DNA from: Bifidobacterium actinocoloniiforme DSM 22766
GTDB lineage: Bacteria > Actinomycetota > Actinomycetes > Actinomycetales > Bifidobacteriaceae
Direction: 5' to 3'
Assembly: GCF_001263395.1 (NCBI RefSeq)
Contig: NZ_CP011786.1
Coordinates: forward strand, 806,001-870,000
Length of the DNA stretch: 64,000 bases
Within the stretch, counting starts at the first letter, position 1. Every line of letters begins with the position of its first letter. Of the stretch, positions 15,768-25,532 are shown piece by piece. The position numbers were made by a program, and so were the translations under genes. A model generated the notes under the pieces. It worked only from the letters and a program-made list of their open reading frames with translations. It did not search any database and was not told the origin of the DNA.

Positions 15768-17144
15768 TCAGGCTTCGGTTTGGGCCAATTTATCCAGGAT
15801 CAAGGCCTCGGTGACGATGTTCTTCTTCAGCTCGCTAAGGCTGATGGACTCGTTCGGGCTATGGGCGTTGGCCTGTGGGTCCTCCGGTCCAGTGACCAGG
15901 ACATCGGCGGCCGGGAAGATGCGCTTGAGCTCAGGGATGAAGGGGATGGAGCCGCCCTCGCCCTTGTTGACCGGGGGAACGCCGAATGCCTCCTCCATAG
16001 CCTCCTCGGCAATCTTGACCGCGGCCGAATCGGCGTCCATGGCCCAGCCCATGCCCGCGTCGACTTGCTCGACGCTCACCTGGGCGCCGAAGGGGGCGTG
16101 GGAAACCAGGAAGTCAGTCAAAGCCTGCGCGGCCTCGGCCGGCTCCTGGGTGGGGGCAGTACGCAAGGAGATGCGGAAGCGGGCCGTGTCCGCGATCACA
16201 TTGAAGGAGCCATCAACCGGATGGGCGTCGAATCCGATGACCGAGGCCGAGGGCTTGGTCCACAGGCGGGAGGCCAGGGAACCGGTGCCAGCCAGCTGGT
16301 AGGAGTCCACAATGCCGGCGTCGGCGCGCACCTGGGACTCGTCCATGTCGCGCTGCAATCCGCCGATTGGTTGGTCGGCCTTGACTCCCGGCACCGCCAG
16401 GTCGCCCTGCTCGTCGTACATGGAGGCGATCAGCATGGCCGCCAGCGTATTGGCGTCCAGGACAGGCCCGCCGAACTGACCGGAGTGGACCGGGTGCTCC
16501 AAAACCTTGAGCGAGACGTCCAAGTCCAGGTTTCCGCGCAGGGAGGTGGTCAGACTGGGCAGGTCGGGGGCCCAGTTGCCGGAATCGGCCACGATGATCA
16601 CATCGGACTCGAATTCGCCGCGGTGGGCTTCGATGAAGGGGATGAAGGAGGGCGAGCCCATCTCTTCCTCGCCTTCGATGAAGACCTTGATGTTGACTTT
16701 CAAATCCTCGCCCAAAGCTTTGAGAGCGCCGGAGTGGATGGCGATGCCGCCGCCGTCGTCAGCCGCGCCCCGTCCGTAGAGCCGGTCGCCCCGCTCGCTG
16801 GCGGTGAAGGGGTCGGTCAGCCACTGGCCGTTGTCAGGGGCCGGCTGCACATCGTGGTGGGCGTAGAGCAGGACGGTGGGGGCTTCCGGGTCCACCATCT
16901 TGGAACCGACCACTTCGAAGGCGCCAGGGGTGCCGTCGGCGTTGCTGGCCTGCACCACGTGGGCATCCACGCCCAGCTGGCTGAGCTCCTGGGCAACGAA
17001 CTGGGCCGATCGCTTCATGTGCTCGCCGGTGATGCCCTCGGCCGAGACCGAGCGCAGGGCCACTTTTTGGCTGAGCAGCTCCACAATCCTGGTCCAATCA
17101 ACCTCGACCCGATCCCGGAGATCCTGCGCGCTTAGGGTTGCCAT
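15768..17144 (-). CDS. M20-family metallodipeptidase
   Basis: This 458-residue di-zinc peptidase of the M20 (carnosinase/PepV/DapE-like) group has the metal and catalytic residues in order. These are LLYAHHDVQPAPD (His, then catalytic Asp), the bridging Asp in YGRGAADDGGGIA, the EGEEEMGS pair with the catalytic Glu, and an Asp in IIVADSGNW. A lid/dimerisation domain with the conserved PVHSGQFGG sits mid-protein. It probably hydrolyses dipeptides in the cytosol. AGGAGG precedes the ATG at 17144 by five bases; the longer frame to 17189 has no site. It is transcribed toward ykoE but separated from it by a promoter region. Confidence 0.9.
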   Translation of the reverse strand: MATLSAQDLRDRVEVDWTRIVELLSQKVALRSVSAEGITGEHMKRSAQFVAQELSQLGVDAHVVQASNADGTPGAFEVVGSKMVDPEAPTVLLYAHHDVQPAPDNGQWLTDPFTASERGDRLYGRGAADDGGGIAIHSGALKALGEDLKVNIKVFIEGEEEMGSPSFIPFIEAHRGEFESDVIIVADSGNWAPDLPSLTTSLRGNLDLDVSLKVLEHPVHSGQFGGPVLDANTLAAMLIASMYDEQGDLAVPGVKADQPIGGLQRDMDESQVRADAGIVDSYQLAGTGSLASRLWTKPSASVIGFDAHPVDGSFNVIADTARFRISLRTAPTQEPAEAAQALTDFLVSHAPFGAQVSVEQVDAGMGWAMDADSAAVKIAEEAMEEAFGVPPVNKGEGGSIPFIPELKRIFPAADVLVTGPEDPQANAHSPNESISLSELKKNIVTEALILDKLAQTEA

Positions 17145-17208
17145 GACCGCCTCCTGCAAATAAGTGCCGGGCAAGCCCCTGGCGCCCACCCGCGTCTAGA
17201 CTTCACCG

Positions 17209-17214
17209 TAACCT
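17209..17214 (+). promoter_or_regulatory. -10 element for leaderless DUF3043 mRNA
   Basis: TAACCT ends six bases before ATG 17221, and no Shine-Dalgarno is present. Confidence 0.45.
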
Positions 17215-17220
17215 GTTCGC

Positions 17221-17841
17221 ATGACATGGAAGCTATTCAAGGGCCGTGATTCCGACGATTCCACAGAAGAGTCAAGCCCCTCAGACCAGGACGGCGCGAA
17301 TCAGACCGAAGGCAAAGGCAAGCCCACTCCTAAGCGTCGGCAGGCCGAACAGCGCAACTTGCGCCCCTTGGTCCCCAAAGACCGCAAGGCCAGCCGAAAA
17401 GCCGAAAAAGCGCGGCTGCGGGCCAGGGAGGACGCCGAATACGAGGCCATGCGCACCGGCGATGTCGCCCACATGCCCAAGGCCGAGCGCCTGCCCTGGC
17501 GCATCTACATCCGCGACTATGTGGACGCCCGCTTCGGCGTCGCCGAGTTCATGATGCCTGCCATCATCTTCTTCTTCATAATCACGATGGTCGCGCTGAT
17601 GGCCTGGCCTCAGCTCTACACAGCCTCCATGATCGTCATGTACGCCTACATCATCGCAGTCATCCTCGATTTGTTCGTCATGTGGCGCAAGCTCAAGAGG
17701 CGGCTGATTGACAAGTTCGGCGAGCGCGCCGTGGCCAAAGGCTCTCGCTCCGCCTCCTACGCTTGCATGCGCGCCTGGCAGTTCCGACGCTGGCGGGTCC
17801 CCAAGCCCCGCTACCCCACGCGCGGCCACTGGCCTGAGTGA
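17221..17841 (+). CDS. DUF3043 membrane protein
   Basis: This 206-residue protein has a charged Lys/Arg/Asp/Glu-rich first half (about 1-85, containing PTPKRRQAEQRNLRPLVPKD and KASRKAEKARLRAREDAEY). Two membrane segments follow (about 108-128 and 134-155), then a basic tail. The order and the segment RGDVAH-like TGDVAHMPKAERLPWRIYIRDYVDAR are typical of DUF3043, an actinobacterial family of unknown function. It starts divergently from the M20 dipeptidase, 76 bases away. Confidence 0.85.
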   Translation: MTWKLFKGRDSDDSTEESSPSDQDGANQTEGKGKPTPKRRQAEQRNLRPLVPKDRKASRKAEKARLRAREDAEYEAMRTGDVAHMPKAERLPWRIYIRDYVDARFGVAEFMMPAIIFFFIITMVALMAWPQLYTASMIVMYAYIIAVILDLFVMWRKLKRRLIDKFGERAVAKGSRSASYACMRAWQFRRWRVPKPRYPTRGHWPE

Positions 17842-17919
17842 CCCCAACCCGCTGGCCCTGGCCTCAAGCCCCGTCGCAAGCCCGGAGCGCAACCCTGGAC
17901 CAGTCCGTGGAGGACGGCC

Positions 17920-17925
17920 TATGAT
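17920..17925 (+). promoter_or_regulatory. -10 element for leaderless lpd mRNA
   Basis: TATGAT ends six bases before the lpd ATG at 17932. The nearest GGAGG is 18 bases from it, too far to serve as its ribosome site. Confidence 0.55.
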
Positions 17926-17931
17926 GAACGC

Positions 17932-19434
17932 ATGGACGCACAAGCGGAGCACAAGCAGTCAGCCACTGGCGATCAGGACGGCGAGGACGCCTTCGACCTG
18001 GTCATCCTAGGGTCCGGGCCCGGCGGCTATGCCACAGCCCTGCGGTCAGCCCAGTTGGGCGCAAGCGTGGCCTTGGTCGAGCGGGACCCGGTGGTCGGCG
18101 GCACCTGCCTGAACCGAGGGTGCATCCCCACCAAGGCCCTGGTCACCGCCACCGATGCCATCGCCGAAGCTGCGCACGCCAGACAGATAGGCGTCCATGT
18201 GGAGTATCGGGGCATCGACTACCCCCAGCTCAACGCCTTCAAACAAGGCAGCGTGGATGCCATGACCGGTGGGCTGAGCCAGCTCCTGAACCAACGAGGC
18301 GTGAGCGTCATCCATGGTTCAGGCGCCCTGATCGCCCCCGACGCGGTCGAGGTCAGCTGCCAGGACGGGCCCAAACGTCGCTTGAGCGCGCGAAACGTCG
18401 TCATCGCCACCGGCTCGCGTCCCACCCCCCTGGCTGGAATCCCCTTCTCCGGCGACGTTTTGGATTCGGACCGGGCTCTGGCCCTGGAGCGTTTCCCTGA
18501 ACGCCCAGTCATCATCGGTGCCGGCGCCGTGGCCGTGGAATTCGCCTCCATATGGCAGGCCGCAGGCGCCCAGACGACCCTGATTATTCGCCGGGACCGG
18601 GTCCTGTCAGGCTGGGAGCGCCGCATCGGCTCCACGCTGACCCGAGAACTCAAACGCCAGGGCATCCGGGTCGTCACAGGCTCCCAATGCGCCTCCATCA
18701 ACCCGGATCCCCAAGGCGGCTTAGCCATCAGCTCCAAGCCTTCGGACGCCGCTGCCGGGCAGGGCGAGTCGGAGATCATCAAGGCCGACAAGGCCCTCCT
18801 GGCCATAGGGCGCAGCCCGAACACGGACGCCCCCTGGTTCGCCGAACAGGGCATCGAACTGACCGAGCGCGGCTTGGTCGCCACAGATCCCTGGGGACGC
18901 ACCACGGTTCCCGGCGTCTGGGCCTTGGGGGACATCACCCCCGGCCTGCACTTCGCCCACCGGGCCTTCGAGCAGGGCATCGTCATCGCCGAAGCCATCG
19001 CAGGGCTGGACCCTGAACCGGTGGACGAGGCCACAATTCCTCAGGTGGTCTTCTCCCACCCCCAGGCCGCCTGCGTGGGCTACACCCGTCAACAGGCGAA
19101 GGACAGCGGTCGTTTCACGGACGTAAGGGAGACCCCCTACCCTATGCTGGCCAACGCTCGGATGCATATGAGCGGCCAAGCCGGCGCGCTCTCCCTGATC
19201 ACCGCCCGACCCATGGACGCCGCCGACCAGGGGATTCAGGCCGAGCCGGTCGTCGTCGGGGTCCATATGGTCTCCCCCATAGCCACGGAGCTGATCGCCG
19301 AGGCCGAGCAGCTGGTGGGCGCCCGGACGCCTGTCAGCCAGGCCGCCCGGCTGGTCCACCCCCACCCCACCTTCAGCGAGACTCTGGGCGAAGCCATGCT
19401 CAAGGCCGATGGACGGCCCCTGCACATGCGGTAG
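17932..19434 (+). CDS. lpd: Dihydrolipoyl dehydrogenase-type FAD/NAD oxidoreductase
   Basis: This 500-residue flavoprotein disulfide reductase has the FAD-binding GSGPGGYATALRSAQLG, the redox pair in GGTCLNRGCIPTKAL (Cys-x4-Cys), the NAD-binding GAGAVAVEFASIW, and GVWALGDITPG for FAD. The C-terminal dimerisation domain carries HPHPTFSETLGEA, where His and Glu form the catalytic pair. The normal substrate is dihydrolipoyl groups of 2-oxoacid dehydrogenase or glycine cleavage complexes; none is encoded here, and bifidobacteria generally lack pyruvate dehydrogenase. Its partner is therefore unclear. It shares the neighbourhood of DUF4191 and glnA, which in other actinobacteria follows lipoate genes. 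Confidence 0.92.
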   Translation: MDAQAEHKQSATGDQDGEDAFDLVILGSGPGGYATALRSAQLGASVALVERDPVVGGTCLNRGCIPTKALVTATDAIAEAAHARQIGVHVEYRGIDYPQLNAFKQGSVDAMTGGLSQLLNQRGVSVIHGSGALIAPDAVEVSCQDGPKRRLSARNVVIATGSRPTPLAGIPFSGDVLDSDRALALERFPERPVIIGAGAVAVEFASIWQAAGAQTTLIIRRDRVLSGWERRIGSTLTRELKRQGIRVVTGSQCASINPDPQGGLAISSKPSDAAAGQGESEIIKADKALLAIGRSPNTDAPWFAEQGIELTERGLVATDPWGRTTVPGVWALGDITPGLHFAHRAFEQGIVIAEAIAGLDPEPVDEATIPQVVFSHPQAACVGYTRQQAKDSGRFTDVRETPYPMLANARMHMSGQAGALSLITARPMDAADQGIQAEPVVVGVHMVSPIATELIAEAEQLVGARTPVSQAARLVHPHPTFSETLGEAMLKADGRPLHMR

Positions 19435-19477
19435 ACTAGTCTCCTGAATGAAACCCTGACGATATGACGAGGATGGC

Positions 19478-20209
19478 ATGGCGCGAGACACGAAGAAGAA
19501 GGACAAAAAAAAGAAGACCGGCACGGTTGCCCAGATTCGGCAGATTTTCGCTTTCACCTACAACGACGATAAAGCGCTGCCCTGGTATTTAGCCGCCGCT
19601 TTCCTCCTACCCGTGCTGGTCGCCCTCGTCGGCTGTCTGATTTTCAAGGTTGGCTGGCTCTCGTGGACCTTGACCATGCTCCTGGGCGTCATGCTGGGCG
19701 TTCTGCTGGCCACAATCACGCTGACCCGCCGCTCGGACCGCGTAGGGTACCGGCAAATGGATGGGCGTCCCGGCGCTGCCGGAGCCATCCTGGCCAACAT
19801 CTCCAAGGCCGGTTTCTCCTTCTCCCAGGACCCCATTTGGATCGACCCCAAGACCAAGGACGCGATTTGGCGGGGCTGCGGCCGCACCGGCGTCTACCTG
19901 GTGGGCGAGGGCGACTACGGCCGGGTCATGAGGGCCATGGGCCGTGAAGAGGACAAGGTCAAGCGGATCACCCAAGGCTCGGCCATCCCGATTTACAAGG
20001 TATCCGTCGGCCACGGCGACAAGCAAGTGCCCCTGGAGAAATTGCAGAAGGCCATCCTGCGCAAAAAGGCCAAGCTGACCGCGGAGGAGCTCAACCAGCT
20101 CAAAGCCCGACTGAACACCTTGCAGTTGCGCCAATCCTCGCTGAACATGCCCAAGGGGATGGACCCGACCAAGGTCCACGTCTCGCGCAGGGCCCTGCGC
20201 GGTAAGTAA
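19478..20209 (+). CDS. DUF4191 membrane protein
   Basis: This 243-residue protein begins with a Lys-rich stretch and the family block [14 protein letters not shown]. Two membrane segments follow (about 37-58 and 63-84), then a cytoplasmic domain with [16 protein letters not shown] and a helical C-terminus. This is the DUF4191 layout; the family lies next to lipA and glnA in many actinobacteria. GAGG precedes the ATG by five bases. The function is unknown; conserved synteny with glnA is the only clue. Confidence 0.88.
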   Translation: MARDTKKKDKKKKTGTVAQIRQIFAFTYNDDKALPWYLAAAFLLPVLVALVGCLIFKVGWLSWTLTMLLGVMLGVLLATITLTRRSDRVGYRQMDGRPGAAGAILANISKAGFSFSQDPIWIDPKTKDAIWRGCGRTGVYLVGEGDYGRVMRAMGREEDKVKRITQGSAIPIYKVSVGHGDKQVPLEKLQKAILRKKAKLTAEELNQLKARLNTLQLRQSSLNMPKGMDPTKVHVSRRALRGK

Positions 20210-20345
20210 AGCCGGCCCTCCCCATCTTGGCCAGCGTCAGGGCCGCGTGCCTGGAAACATCCCCGTAACCTCCTGTTCGCGTGTGCGCGTGGACCGCGCT
20301 CCTAGACTGTTGGCTATTGCGTTTCGCTACGAAAGGAGCGGTCAG

Positions 20346-21782
20346 ATGACCGAGCTGAAGACGAAGGAAGATTGTCAGGCGCTCATCGATCAGGAGGGCG
20401 TGGAGTACGTTTCAATCTGCTTCACTGATTTGATAGGCGTGCTCCAGCACATCACGGTGCCGGCCAGCGAGTTCATCGACAACGCCTTCACCGATGGCAT
20501 GGCTTTCGATGGCTCTTCGATCGCGGGCTTCCAGGCCATCAACGAATCGGACATGAAGCTGGTGCCCGACCCTGAGACCGCGTACATCGACCCCTTTCGC
20601 AAGCACAAGACCATGAACGTGGTCTTTTCGATCGTCGATCCGGTCACCGATGAGCCATACTCGCGCGACCCCAGGCAGACCGCCTCCAAGGCGGAGGCCT
20701 ACCTCAGGTCCACCGGCATAGCGGACACCGCCTCCTTCGCCCCCGAAGCCGAGTTCTTCCTTTTCGACAAGGTGCGCTACGAGAACTCCATGCGCCGCTC
20801 CTTCTACGAGGTGGACTCCATCGAGGCCCCCTGGAACTCCGGTCTGGACACCGAGGCTGACGGCTCGGCCAACATCGGCTTCAAGAACAAGGTCAAGGGT
20901 GGCTACTTCCCCCTGCCACCCACCGACCACTACCAGGACCTGCGAGACGACATGGTCGCCAACCTCCAGCAAGTGGGGCTGATCCTGGAGCGTTCCCACC
21001 ACGAGGTGGGCGGCGCCGGCCAGCAGGAGATCAACTACCGATACAACACGCTGACCCGCGCGGCCGACGACCTGATGAAGTACAAATACGTGGTTCACGA
21101 GACGGCGGCCATGAACGGCAAAGCCGCCACTTTCATGCCCAAGCCGATAGCCGGTGACAATGGCACCGGCATGCACTGCCACCAGTCCCTCTGGCGTTCC
21201 GGCTCCCCCCTCTTCTACGACGAGAAGGGCTACGGCGGCCTGTCCGACATCGCCCGTTGGTACGTGGGAGGGCTTATCGCCCACTCCTCCTCGGTGCTGG
21301 CCTTCACGAACCCCACCTTGAACTCTTACAAGCGCCTGGTGCCAGGCTACGAGGCCCCGGTCAACCTCGTCTATTCCGCCCGGAACCGTTCGGCGGCCAT
21401 CAGGATCCCACTGGCCGGCACCTCGCCAGCGGCCAAGCGCATTGAATTCCGCGCCCCCGACCCCTCATGCAACCCCTACCTGGCCTTCTCCGCCCAGCTG
21501 ATGGCTGGTATCGACGGCATCCTGAACCATACCGAGCCTCCGGAGCCGATTGACAAGGACCTGTATGAACTGCCTCCAGAGGAGCACGACCGAATCAAGC
21601 AGGTGCCTGCTTCCTTGGACGAAGCCCTGGACGCCTTGGAGGAGGACCACGACTTCCTGACCGAGGGTGACGTGTTCACCGAGGACCTGATTGAGACATG
21701 GTTGGATTTGAAGCGCGGCGAGATCGACCGGTCGCGTCTGGCCCCCACCCCACTGGAGTATGAGCTCTATTTCCACATTTAA
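20346..21782 (+). CDS. glnA: Glutamine synthetase type I
   Basis: This 478-residue GS makes glutamine from glutamate, ammonia and ATP as a dodecamer. The markers are DGSSIAGFQ, the catalytic-loop region [29 protein letters not shown], and NRSAAIRIP. Tyr407 in [11 protein letters not shown] is at the position adenylylated in the GSI-beta subfamily, so activity is probably controlled by GlnE. ATG 20346 follows GAAAGGAGCGGTCAG and matches the family N-terminus; the longer frame from 20247 does not. A hairpin terminator follows at 21802. Confidence 0.97.
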   Translation: MTELKTKEDCQALIDQEGVEYVSICFTDLIGVLQHITVPASEFIDNAFTDGMAFDGSSIAGFQAINESDMKLVPDPETAYIDPFRKHKTMNVVFSIVDPVTDEPYSRDPRQTASKAEAYLRSTGIADTASFAPEAEFFLFDKVRYENSMRRSFYEVDSIEAPWNSGLDTEADGSANIGFKNKVKGGYFPLPPTDHYQDLRDDMVANLQQVGLILERSHHEVGGAGQQEINYRYNTLTRAADDLMKYKYVVHETAAMNGKAATFMPKPIAGDNGTGMHCHQSLWRSGSPLFYDEKGYGGLSDIARWYVGGLIAHSSSVLAFTNPTLNSYKRLVPGYEAPVNLVYSARNRSAAIRIPLAGTSPAAKRIEFRAPDPSCNPYLAFSAQLMAGIDGILNHTEPPEPIDKDLYELPPEEHDRIKQVPASLDEALDALEEDHDFLTEGDVFTEDLIETWLDLKRGEIDRSRLAPTPLEYELYFHI

Positions 21783-21801
21783 AACAGATTCGCGGTAAGT
21801 C

Positions 21802-21827
21802 AACCCCCAGTCCGGCGATCGGGGGTT
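21802..21827 (+). terminator. Rho-independent terminator of glnA
   Basis: A seven-base AACCCCC/GGGGGTT stem encloses a 12-base loop, followed by TTCTTGT. It lies 20 bases after the glnA stop. Confidence 0.75.
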
Positions 21828-21862
21828 TCTTGTAGTCTCGAAAGTAAGGGAGGATGACGCGC

Positions 21863-23170
21863 ATGCGCTGGCTGAGGGAATTCATGAGTCTGCCGGTCTA
21901 CCTGCGCTCCATGCTCATCGTCGACCTGGTCTGCAGCATCGGTTCGGGCCTGGTTTGGGCCATCGAACTGCTGTTCGCCACCCATTCCCTGGGTGCGAGC
22001 ATGAGCCAAGCTCCGCTGACCGTGACTTGCAGCGCCATCGGCGCCCTAATCGCCAACCCCATCGTCGGCTGGCTGTCCGATAAGCGCTCGGCCTGGACCG
22101 CCATGTACCTGACCATGGCCCTGGCCATCACCGGTTCGATCGCCTTCTGCCTCTCACAAACCTTCGCTTTCGCACTGATCGCCTCCTTCATCTCAGGCCT
22201 AGGCGTCAGCCAGGCGACGGCCTGGACGAGCATTCTGACCCACATCTCCAGCGAGGCCGACCACTCAATCGTCTACGGCATCAACCAGGCGGAGATGAAC
22301 CTGGGTGTAGGTCTGGGCGCGGCCCTGGGCGGGCTGATAGCCGCCAACGGCTCGGACATGCTTTACAGGCTGAGCTTCGCCGGCCGAGCCCTCGGTTTCG
22401 CGTTCATGGTGGTGGCGCTGGTCATTTTGGAACACCGCTACCAGCTGCGCGCCTTGACCGCCAGCAGGATGGTGCGGTCGGAGCAAGTGACGCTGCCCAA
22501 CTCATCCGTCCCGTCCAGCGGGTCCAAGTCCCCAGCCCCCGGAACGGGCCCCTTGCCCCAGCTCCTGCTGACGATGGGGATGCTGACCATGGCAGCCCTG
22601 TTCATGAATATTTTCGGCTACTCCCAGATCGACGCTGGACTGGTCACCACAATCATTTCGGATTCCCAAATACCGGCTTGGTCCCTGGCTTTGGTGGATG
22701 TTGTCAACACTTCGGCCGTGGTGATTTTCAACGTAATCCTCCTGCCCCGGCTCAAGAGCAAGAACCACGTCGCCCTCCTGCGCGCGGTCCCACTGTGCTG
22801 GGCTGGGGCCTGGCTCCTGGTCGACTTCGGACTGAGCCGGAACACCGCAGCCTCCGCCTTGCTCATCGCCTGCCTGGGTGTCTCGGTCTTCGGCATGGGT
22901 GAGGTCCTGCTAGGCATCTCCCAGCCCGTGGTGGCGGCCAAGCTGGGTGGCCCGCGCTTCAGCGGCCGTCTGTTCGGCATCCTCAACACCGCCCAGGCGG
23001 TCGGTTACATCGTAGGTCCCGCCCTCGCCTCATTGATCCTGCGCTTCCACGCCCCCTTGCCCTTGCTCACCATCTGCGCGATCGCCCTGCTGATTTTCTC
23101 CATGCCCTGGCTCATGGCCCTGCGCGTATCTGCCGATCCCCCCGTCCAGGACGGCGCGCCAACCATGTAA
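21863..23170 (+). CDS. Major facilitator superfamily transporter
   Basis: This is a roughly 435-residue protein with 12 predicted membrane segments. Between helices 2 and 3 is the MFS loop NPIVGWLSDKRSAW, and after helix 6 comes a hydrophilic central loop (about 193-225, Ser/Pro/Gly-rich). Family-level similarity is to sugar or drug efflux MFS proteins; the substrate is not evident. The ATG at 21863 has GGAGG nine bases upstream, while an ATG at 21854 touches the site and is unlikely. The gene is on the same strand as glnA but separated by its terminator. Confidence 0.85.
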   Translation: MRWLREFMSLPVYLRSMLIVDLVCSIGSGLVWAIELLFATHSLGASMSQAPLTVTCSAIGALIANPIVGWLSDKRSAWTAMYLTMALAITGSIAFCLSQTFAFALIASFISGLGVSQATAWTSILTHISSEADHSIVYGINQAEMNLGVGLGAALGGLIAANGSDMLYRLSFAGRALGFAFMVVALVILEHRYQLRALTASRMVRSEQVTLPNSSVPSSGSKSPAPGTGPLPQLLLTMGMLTMAALFMNIFGYSQIDAGLVTTIISDSQIPAWSLALVDVVNTSAVVIFNVILLPRLKSKNHVALLRAVPLCWAGAWLLVDFGLSRNTAASALLIACLGVSVFGMGEVLLGISQPVVAAKLGGPRFSGRLFGILNTAQAVGYIVGPALASLILRFHAPLPLLTICAIALLIFSMPWLMALRVSADPPVQDGAPTM

Positions 23171-23249
23171 AGCCCATTCCAGCGCTTATGCCGCACCTTC
23201 CCACCGCCTGCATGCTCACCTGCGATAGGGAAGATCCGCACGGCCTGGT

Positions 23250-23799
23250 TCAGCGCTTGCGCTCCAGCCTATCCTCATGCTGTCGCCAGTATGGGTCCGC
23301 ATAGGCGGCCACCGCCTGGGAGTGGGTCACGACCAGCACGCACTTGCTTCGTTGGTGGGCAAGCCCGGCCGGGATACCCATGATGGTCCGTTCGGATTCC
23401 TTGTCCAGGTTCCCCGTGGGCTCGTCGGCAATGATCACGTCCGGGCAGAGGGCCAGGGTCCAGGCGATTTCCACCCGCTGCTGCTCACCGCCCGACATCC
23501 GCAGGACCTTGCGTTTGGTAGTGGTCTCGTCGATACCCAGCTTGGCCAACAGGGCTAGGGCATCGCCCTTTTGTCGGCGCTCTTGACCCCGGAAATCTGC
23601 ATGGAGAGCACGATGTTGTCCAGGGCGCGGCGGTGTCCAGGCCGTAAACCAGCGAGAGCAGTGTGGTCTTGCCCGCGCCGGAGCGACCCATGATCGGGAC
23701 CAGCTCGTCTTCGTCAAAGGAGGCGGCCACGCCTTTAAGCACCTGGTTGTTGTACTTGCCATAGTGATATGACAGTTTATCCAATGCTAAAACGCTCAT
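23250..23799 (-). pseudogene. Decayed MacB/LolD-type ABC exporter ATPase
   Basis: Reading from 23799, MSVLALDKLSYHYGKYNNQ and an intact Walker A GRSGAGKT appear, then GLDTA. The segment that should hold the Q-loop (roughly 35-40 residues) is missing. A piece reading [19 protein letters not shown] follows in another frame. After a further shift comes the signature region [12 protein letters not shown], Walker [14 protein letters not shown] and the H-loop VVTHS, and a last shift scrambles the tail. An internal deletion plus at least two frameshifts make this a pseudogene. Normal family length is about 220-230 residues. Confidence 0.85.
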
Positions 23800-23809
23800 G
23801 CTGCTCCCT

Positions 23810-24494
23810 CTAGTTTCCTTCCGTAAGAATGCTTCTGGGCTCCAGGCGGGTGGTGGCCGCCACGCTCACCAGACTGGTTATCAGGACGATGCCCAGCGAA
23901 ACGCCCACGCTCTGCCAGGCGGACCAGCTGTCCAGGCCGGTCCTGATCTTGGCTGAATCGACTTGAACCGGACCCTCGGCGTGGGCATCCATGACGACCG
24001 TGCCCGCCCTCGCCCGGCTGCTTGACTTTCGCTTTCTCGTCGGCCTCATATGACGCCTGCTGGCTGGAGAGCATGGACTGCGCGCCCGGCTGGGTGGCCG
24101 CCGCCCCGATTCCCAGGGCCGCGTCCTTGGGAGGTCAGTATCTCGTTCTTTCGGTTGCTGAATGCATCTTTAAATGGCATGGATTGATCGCTCGTGGTGC
24201 CGTCGGCGTAGATGCCGGAGACTCGCAGGCTGGACTTGCCGAAGTTCGCCACTTGCTAGGGGCTGGGCGGCCCTCCTGTCTGCTGCTTGCCCGGACCCAT
24301 CGTGTCGAAGTCCTGCGAGAGCGTCACCTTGGCCCGTACTGGCTGCGGTAGCCTGCTATCAGATCGGCCCGAGGCCCCGCGGATCATCGCTCCCGTCGTC
24401 AGATCACGATGATGGCCAGGGGTATGAGGGCGTAGAGCAGGTTCCTGCCCTTATTGCGCCAGATGTTTTTGAGCGCGTTGGCAAAGATGTACAA
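23810..24494 (-). pseudogene. Decayed FtsX/MacB-type ABC permease
   Basis: A TTG at 24494, after GAAGGGA, starts a typical permease N-terminus (LYIFANALKNIWRNKGRNLL), which ends at TGA 24401-24399 after 31 codons. A central piece in another frame (VANFGKSSLRVSGIYADG) lies near 24140-24260. The last membrane helix and C-terminus (GVSLGIVLITSLVSVAATTR) is near 23813-23900. Intact family members exceed 400 residues; only 685 bases remain. Together with the ATPase it was one efflux system. Confidence 0.82.
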
Positions 24495-24704
24495 TTTGCG
24501 TCCCTTCGTTCGTGTCGCCGCTCGGGATCGCGACTTACCTACCGGATTCACACTATTGAGGAGGAACCGGGAATCGTCCCGACATTAGCCGGAAGCCCGC
24601 TGGGGCTTATCTGGGACTTTGTTGGGAGCGAAATAGACTCCAGATGGGCCGGGTCCACGCCCAGGGCGGACGCCCGAAGGCAGCCGACAGGGCTGAATCC
24701 ATGG

Positions 24705-25382
24705 TCAGCGGAGCATATAGGCGGATTGTATGAAGTCTTGATAGGACATGGCTGACACCGGGCCGCCGGAATGGTTGATCAACCTAGCATGGCTGACGTC
24801 CTCACCGGGATAGCCCGCTCCCACACCGGCAGGGAAGAGTGTGTAGGCCATCGCGTGGTTGTGATTAGGCTCCAACTCAATCTCCAGGGCGCCGGCGACT
24901 TGACCGGACGCTCCAGGCGCGCCAAGTTGCACGGAGGTGACATGACCGGCGAAATCGGGCGCGCTGACCGAGCAGTTGGGGGCCAGCGTGGCCGTCTGCC
25001 CTAGGGAATTCGTGTATGCACCTTGGTATTGGACGCACTCACCGCCTGGATTAGGCTGGGCGAGCGGGTCGGGCTGCCCGGCCGACGAGGGGCCGCCACT
25101 AGTGGCAGCGGGGGCGGCTGACTCCTTGGCCTTGGCTGCGGCGGATTCGCTGGCTTGCGCGGAGGCTTTGCGTTTGGCCGCCGCCCGTGAGCTGGACGCC
25201 GACGCGGAAGCGGACGCCGAAGCCTCGCGCTCGGCTTGTGCCCGGGCGTTGGCGTGGGAAACCGAAATCCCCCAAGCTCCAAGCAGGACCACCAGCGCCA
25301 GGATCACTGCCGCCACGGCTACGATGATGACCTTCCTCCGATGTCCATCAGCCCCAGCCTTCCCCCCGTGCCGTTCGCTCAT
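24705..25382 (-). CDS. Membrane-anchored secreted protein with Ala/Ser/Lys linker, unknown function
   Basis: This 225-residue protein has a short cytoplasmic N-terminus and one membrane anchor (about 18-40, VIIVAVAAVILALVVLLGAW). A low-complexity linker of Ala, Ser, Lys and Arg (about 48-95) follows, then a globular domain of about 120 residues. The domain has a possible disulfide pair, at the Cys of GGECVQYQGAYT and the Cys of ATLAPNCSVS. I do not recognise the domain family. AAAGGG lies shortly before the ATG. It sits beside the decayed ABC exporter, with 210 featureless bases between them. Confidence 0.65.
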   Translation of the reverse strand: MSERHGGKAGADGHRRKVIIVAVAAVILALVVLLGAWGISVSHANARAQAEREASASASASASSSRAAAKRKASAQASESAAAKAKESAAPAATSGGPSSAGQPDPLAQPNPGGECVQYQGAYTNSLGQTATLAPNCSVSAPDFAGHVTSVQLGAPGASGQVAGALEIELEPNHNHAMAYTLFPAGVGAGYPGEDVSHARLINHSGGPVSAMSYQDFIQSAYMLR

Positions 25383-25532
25383 TCGTCCGTCCCTTTCGCC
25401 TTTGATCAGACTGTTTCAGGCCCAGTTTACAGCACAACGCGTCTCGTCCATCATTGAAAGCCAATGGCCGTGCCGCACCCGTCGATGTCTCGTCCCGGGG
25501 AACCGAACCGACCCACCCTGGCAGCATCCACC

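Noticed and set aside
24495-24704. Extra coding frame between the decayed permease and the anchored protein.
   Set aside because: The plus-strand frames there have no ribosome site or recognisable motif and span the pseudogene boundary.
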